A DNA stretch of 64,000 bases, taken from Ctena decussata. Taxonomy: Eukaryota; Mollusca; Bivalvia; Lucinida; Lucinidae. The stretch is from positions 103,649,298 through 103,713,297 of the forward strand of contig OZ022498.1 in assembly GCA_963989385.1 (NCBI GenBank). The letters are read 5' to 3'. Under the pieces are notes generated by a model. The model searched no databases, was not told where the DNA came from, and saw only the letters and a list, made by a program, of their open reading frames with translations. Below, in pieces: positions 59,505 to 64,000 of this stretch. Every line of letters begins with the position of its first letter. The stretch's first letter is position 1. The position numbers were made by a program, and so were the translations under genes.

Positions 59505-60230
59505 GCTAATTATTTATGGTCTATTCACCTATGAATTATCAAGGTTCCAGCAGCTATGGTTCTTGAGAAATAGACCATCCCTACAATGTTTTGCACAAAT
59601 AAGAAAAGGGGGATAACTCTGTCAATAATGAATATAACATAAAGTAACCATCATCAAAATGATAGAAACATCAAATACTATACCAAAAATCAAGTCTCTA
59701 GGTCAAATGGTTCAAAAGTTGGAAAAATGCCGAAGTTAACAAAGGGGCATAATTCCGTCATTTTTTGACGGAATTCGCCCAAAAGTTAATCAGATTTTCT
59801 ACACCTTAGCTCTTAGCAATATACCAAATATGAGCATCCTAGCTCAAACGGTATTCCCAGGATTTTGGGAACAAACTTTCATGTAATTTTTCAAAAAAGG
59901 GGCATAATTCTGTAAGTACATGGCAGACGGAAAAGAAAAAAAATACTGATCTGCTTATTTTTCATGCTCTATCCACCTTTTAAATATCAAGGCCCCAGCA
60001 AATACTACCCATTATTATGCTTTATACAGATGAGGAAAGGGAAAAAACTCTGTTAAAAGTCGATGCATCATAATGAAACCAACATCAGAATGATCAGCAA
60101 ATACTAGTAGTATACCAAAAATTAGGGTTCTAGGTCAAACGGTTCAAAAGTTGGAAAAATGCCAAATTCAACAAAGGGGCATAATTCAGTCATTTTTTGA
60201 CGGAATTCGCCAAAAAGTCGATGCACCATA
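59505..60230 (+). repeat. ~440-bp repeat units 2 and 3
   Basis: Two further diverged units of the repeat at 56630-57081, the third truncated near 60230. Shared landmarks are 'aggtcaaatggttcaaaagt' and 'ggcataattccgtcattttt'. Confidence 0.7.
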
Positions 60231-61073
60231 GTCAACTGGCACAAAATTGAAATAATTCCTTTTAAGGACCATTGCTGACCAAATCTGACCACAATCGATT
60301 GCGTATTCTTGAGATACTGACATTTGAGCAAAATCGGTCTTGTAAACGCTAAGTAGGTCACTGTGACCTAATTCCGCTATAGATTTTTTTTATTTTTACA
60401 ATTTTTAATCCCAAGGTCCCATTAATGTTCCACGCAAACTTTCGGCCAGATATACCAAATGGTTCTGGAGAAGAAGTTGATTTTGTTGTTTTTGCTATTT
60501 TTAGTAACGGTGGCCATCTTGGATTCTTGACCTGACCCAATTTTACAATTTGAAACCCTGCAGTCTGGTCATGCTCCATGTGAAATTTGAAACCCATGGG
60601 TGCAGTGGTTTTAGAGAAGAAGTTGTTTGAAGTCGTTTGAATATGTCGTTTTTTGACATTGGCATTTGAGCAAAATTACACTCGTAAACAGAAAGTAGGT
60701 CACTGTGACAAAACTCCGCTACAGATTTTTTTCATTTTTACAATTTTGAATACCAAGGTTTCATTGATGTTCCATGCCAAAATTCAGACAAATATACCCA
60801 GTGGTTCTGGAGAAGAAGTTTATTTTGTTGTTTTTGCTATTTTTAGTAACGGCGGCCATCTTGGATTTTCAACCTGACCCAATTTTACAATTCTGAGACC
60901 CTGGAGTCAGGTCATGCTCCATGTGAAATTTGAGAACCATGGGATCAGTAGTTTTACAGAAGAAGATGTTTGAATATTTGTTTTTAGGTGTTGACAGACA
61001 CATTCCGTGACGACGCACGACGCATTGGTATGACAATAGCTCACTATGGCCCTTCGGCCCAGGTGAGCTAAAA
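60230..61073 (-). mobile_element. Third tandem-core element, minus orientation, truncated
   Basis: On the minus strand it opens 'tttttagctcacctgggccg', with hairpin gggccgaagggcc, then 'cgtcgtgcgtcgtcac'. Core units of ~340 bp ('gcatttgagcaaaat', near 60322 and 60660) follow. The usual 'cctcttgtt' end is not seen on its left side, so the element seems truncated against the 440-bp repeats. Confidence 0.6.
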
Positions 61074-61954
61074 ATGAATTCCGGTAAGTACATGTATGAC
61101 ATAAGTCATTATCAGTCTGTATACCAAATATGAACATTCAAACTTGAAGGGTTGCTGTGAAATCTGTTAAGAAATATTGCATTATTCAAAGTGATGAGAG
61201 AAAGAAAATCGGACAAATCCCATGATCCCACAATACAACAAGTAGTCAACAACCTTCATACCAAATATAACTAGCTTGCATGGTTGTGGAGAAATTTTTG
61301 ACCAAAATTTCATTTTTTATGGAAAGAAAGAAAATGGGACAAATACAGGGAATAAGCAGGAGATGGCTGGTTTGCGATCCCAGAATACGACAGGTCATCA
61401 TCAACCTGCAAAAGGGGATGGACAGAAGGATGAACGGATGGACAGATGTAAACCAGTATAATATATACAAACTTTTTCAAAGCAGAAGTATAAAAAGGTT
61501 AACCAACATCCAGGGATACTTCCTAACTCCAAATTCAAAGACAGGATCTTCAAACTAGAACTAATGTAATAATATGTGTAGTTAAGCAATCCAAGGCCCA
61601 GTTGTTCAACACTAAAGATGTAGTTGGTTAACGAGATGTAACATTTTCAAACATATTGTATGCAAAACACTGCCATTTTGGGCCAAAATATGTAAGGAGC
61701 TGCATTGCAACAGCTCCTCACATTTTCTCAGCAAAAGATATTTGTATACTTTACGGCTACTAGAAGACTTAACAAATCCTTGATTAACAAGTTTGTTAAA
61801 CTAAAGATACTTTGAACAACTTGGCCCTGATACATAGTTATGACGTTACATACTTTATCAATATTGGTGTTAATGAAAATAAAAATCTTGACAGGATGCA
61901 ACTTACTTACCATCCTTTACAAATTAATGAAAGTTATGACTATTTATTCACTTA
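61074..61954. other. Intergenic or intronic stretch without a clear gene
   Basis: 61120-61450 has weak similarity to the 440-bp repeat family ('ccaaatatgaacattc', 'ccaaatataactag'). Nothing else is recognisable; open frames are short and lack context. Confidence 0.45.
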
Positions 61955-62311
61955 TAACCTCCAAAACAACCCCAAAAATCTAGATCTGTCTTGTATGATG
62001 TATCTGGAATTTTGGGGATTGTTTGGGAAGAGAAAAATACAACTTATAGCAGAATTACACAAGACCGATTTAAATGAGACGCGACACAAGAAAACCAACA
62101 AAGTGCTTGTGCGCCCAGCGCAGACTCAGATCAACCTGGGCATCCGCCCAGTCTGATCAGACTCTTCGCTAAGCACTTAAATGGTAGATAAAGGTCTAAG
62201 CTAGCTTCATGCAGACAGTGAAGACTCTGATCAGACTGGGCAGATACCCAAGCAGATCTGGGTCTGTGCTGGGCGCACAATCACTATGTTGGTTTTCTCA
62301 TGTCGCGGCTC
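61955..62311. mobile_element. Family D repeat followed by a family A MITE (62076-62311)
   Basis: 61955-62070 has 'caaaacaaccccaaaaatct' and its complement. The family A copy has ends 'gagacgcgacacaagaaaac' and '..ctcatgtcgcggctc', with 'aaat' on both sides, and near-complete inner arms. Confidence 0.75.
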
Positions 62312-62384
62312 AAATATTTGAGTTCATCCTAAAGGGGGGAAACCCTGTCTTATACCCAAACTATAATGGTACAGTACAACAAAC

Positions 62385-62541
62385 CTGTGCAGAACTCTAG
62401 AAAGTCCTTCTTAAACTGGTCAAGGATATGACCACTTGAGTAGCCAGAACCTATGTCAGAGCCAAACTGCCCACAAGTTCTGTCGTCAGTAGAAACAGTA
62501 AACACCAACCACTCTTCACCAGTTTCAGCTAATCTTGATAA
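62385..62541 (-). CDS. Candidate internal exon of the zinc-finger gene
   Basis: On the minus strand 'caatttcag|ttatcaag' and 'gcacag|gtttgt' enclose 157 nt, open in one frame (52 codons plus one base). It encodes LSRLAETGEEWLVFTVSTDD and ends DQFKKDFLEFCT. Its exit phase (1) matches the entry phase of the zinc-finger exon at 48321, giving '..LEFCT-E-RRKDHIN..'. Two family A MITEs flank it, so it stands out as the only non-repetitive coding-like segment nearby. No domain is recognised. It could instead belong to another gene. Confidence 0.5.
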
Positions 62542-62573
62542 CTGAAATTGAAAAATGCCATAAAATCTTAAAT

Positions 62574-62808
62574 GAGCGCAGCATGACAAACCCAACAAAG
62601 TGGCATGTGCGCACAGCGAAGACTCAAATCAGCCTGGGCAACCGCCCAGTCTGATCAGAATCTTTACTGTGTGCTTAAAGTAGCTAAGGGTTTAAGCTAG
62701 CTCCATGCAGACAGCAAAGACTCTGATCAGACTAGGTGGATGCCCAGGCTGATCTGAGTCTTCGCTGGGCACACCTGCCACTTTGTTGGTTTTGTTGTGT
62801 CGCTGCTC
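62574..62808. mobile_element. Foldback MITE, family A
   Basis: Ends are 'gagcgcagcatgacaaaccc' and '..ttgttgtgtcgctgctc', flanked by 'aaat' and 'aaata'. The arms 'aatcagcctgggcaaccgcc' and 'ggatgcccaggctgatctga' pair well. It lies 33 bases upstream (minus sense) of the candidate exon's acceptor. Confidence 0.8.
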
Positions 62809-63260
62809 AAATATTGTGGCAGTCCTGCCAGAACAGTGTAGACTAGTGCTGCCAGGATTAATCACAGTATTTGTTTATCTATGGACGTCGGAAAGGAATT
62901 GTTCAGTAGAGTAATTTGGGTTAAATAATATGTGCAATTTACAATCAGTTGAACCAGTTATTCCATGTGTCTTTATGTGTATCTGACTTTAGATATGTTT
63001 GGAATTCACCTTCTGTAAATACAACATGGTTATTTAGCCATATTTGGCATATCTGTTTGATCAAAAAATAATATGTCACCATAATACAGCAATGTTCATA
63101 TTATTCTAAGAATAAATTGTGCATATAGACTTATGACTGGTAAGTGGTTAGGATAAATCCTAAATCTATACACATTCACCGATGTAAAGGTTGTTAAGTG
63201 CACCTCAAAGTGTCCCAAAACATAGAGTTATGACCATGACTATTAAAATGACCCCATCCT

Positions 63261-63633
63261 CACACTGGTCTGGCATTCAACACAGGTAACGAAGACAATG
63301 TACATGAATTTGCTTGTTCCGCTCATCAGGATAAGTTTGTTTCAGAAGTATAGTCTCACGGACCATCCGACCACCGACTATTGAAATAGGAATCAAATGT
63401 TTTACTGAATTAATATGCATAGTCAAGAAATAGGCAACGAGTGTAGAAACTTATTCAAGCACTTTATTTATACTACACGGAATTTGTTCGAAAATCCTAT
63501 CTGACTAAGAGGTATAACAAACTGCCGGGTCCGTAAGAATGATAGTTTGAAATTACTCTAAGAAGTATGCGAAATCAATCAAGTTTTATAGTACGTGGCT
63601 TCGTTGCCTATGTTGAATGCCAGACCAGTGTGA
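63261..63633. mobile_element. Terminal-inverted-repeat element, family K
   Basis: Ends 'cacactggtctggcattcaa' and 'ttgaatgccagaccagtgtg' are inverted. It is the reverse-oriented relative of 15917-16330. Non-coding. The preceding 62810-63260 has nothing recognisable. Confidence 0.75.
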
Positions 63634-63735
63634 TCCTAGTAAACAATATTTCAGTGATGTTGAGACATTGCCTCTGAATTTGTAGGACTTTTACCAAACC
63701 TGAGATAAATTACTCTTAGGTCCTGCTACAGCTAC

Positions 63736-63955
63736 TAGGGGAGAGTCGGGTAACTTCGGACAGGCGGGTAAATTCGGACATACCATTACAAACAGTGAAA
63801 ATCCAGATGAGACGGCTCATAATGAGCTGTCTCATCAGGATTTTCACTGTTTGGCCAGTTATTGTTTTGTTTTAGTTCCAGACAGCTGACATATAAAGGA
63901 AAAAATGTCACTGTTCGAATTTACCTGCTGTCCAAAATTACCCGACTCTCCCCTA
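63736..63955. mobile_element. Foldback MITE with nested hairpin
   Basis: The outer arms 'aggggagagtcgggtaactt' and '..aattacccgactctcccct' are near perfect. Inside, 63787-63852 is a family C-like hairpin with arms 'aaacagtgaaaatcc' around 'ctcataatgag'. The outer element also occurs without this hairpin at 40650-40772. Confidence 0.75.
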
Positions 63956-64000
63956 GAAGCTCTGCCACAGCGGCACCAGGCAGCACATCTAATGGGCGGA

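Noticed and set aside
61280..61558. 92-codon plus-strand frame (MVVEKFLTKISF...)
   Set aside because: Overlapping frames on both strands are equally long, and the sequence has weak similarity to the 440-bp repeats; no coding support.

Overview
The window is animal nuclear DNA, most likely from a bivalve mollusc or a close lophotrochozoan relative. Two things point there. It holds a split, intron-rich PBX/extradenticle gene with canonical GT-AG introns. It is also crowded with short foldback MITEs, tRNA-derived SINEs and 'ctcacctgagc...cctcttgtt' tandem-repeat elements that resemble the pearl/Helitron-like elements of bivalves. The species assignment is inference; no search was run.

Left part (1-37 kb, + strand): one complete PBC-class TALE homeobox gene (PBX). 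I reconstruct nine exons in frame with the stop codon: 802-992, 7150-7223, 12625-12869, 22087-22277, 22680-22815, 26510-26642, 28855-29030, 35722-35802 and 36957-36965. They give a 411-residue protein with PBC-A, an Ala/Gly-rich linker, PBC-B, a TALE homeodomain and a C-terminal tail. A tenth, 99-nt phase 0/0 exon (19796-19894) is a diverged duplicate of the end of exon 3 and looks like a cassette exon. An intronic tandem array directly upstream of exon 3 repeats the exon's own 3' splice site and first codons several times. Exon 1 has two in-frame donors 6 nt apart, and the 81-nt penultimate exon can be skipped in frame. The locus therefore looks built for isoform diversity at several points.

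Middle part (37-47 kb): intergenic, with foldback MITEs of at least eight families and two tRNA-derived SINEs in opposite orientations.

Minus-strand gene (47.3-62.5 kb): a C2H2 zinc-finger protein. Its last exon (47312-48321) carries an acidic/serine-rich region and three fingers. A candidate upstream coding exon (62385-62541) is phase-compatible with it across a 14-kb intron. The acceptor of the last exon lies a few bases from the end of a MITE, so a transposon seems to supply its pyrimidine tract. The 5' end of this gene is outside the window or not recognised. It is convergent with PBX.

Right part (49-61 kb): transposon-dominated. A 1.3-kb TA-flanked element is followed by two inverted relatives of one tandem-repeat element. 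The minus-strand copy has five ~445-bp monomers (order c-a-b-d-e). The plus-strand copy is the same element with the c-a-b trio amplified to three 1341-bp higher-order units. Beyond it are 440-bp tandem repeats and a third element with the same terminus. The last 2 kb hold more MITEs around the candidate zinc-finger exon.
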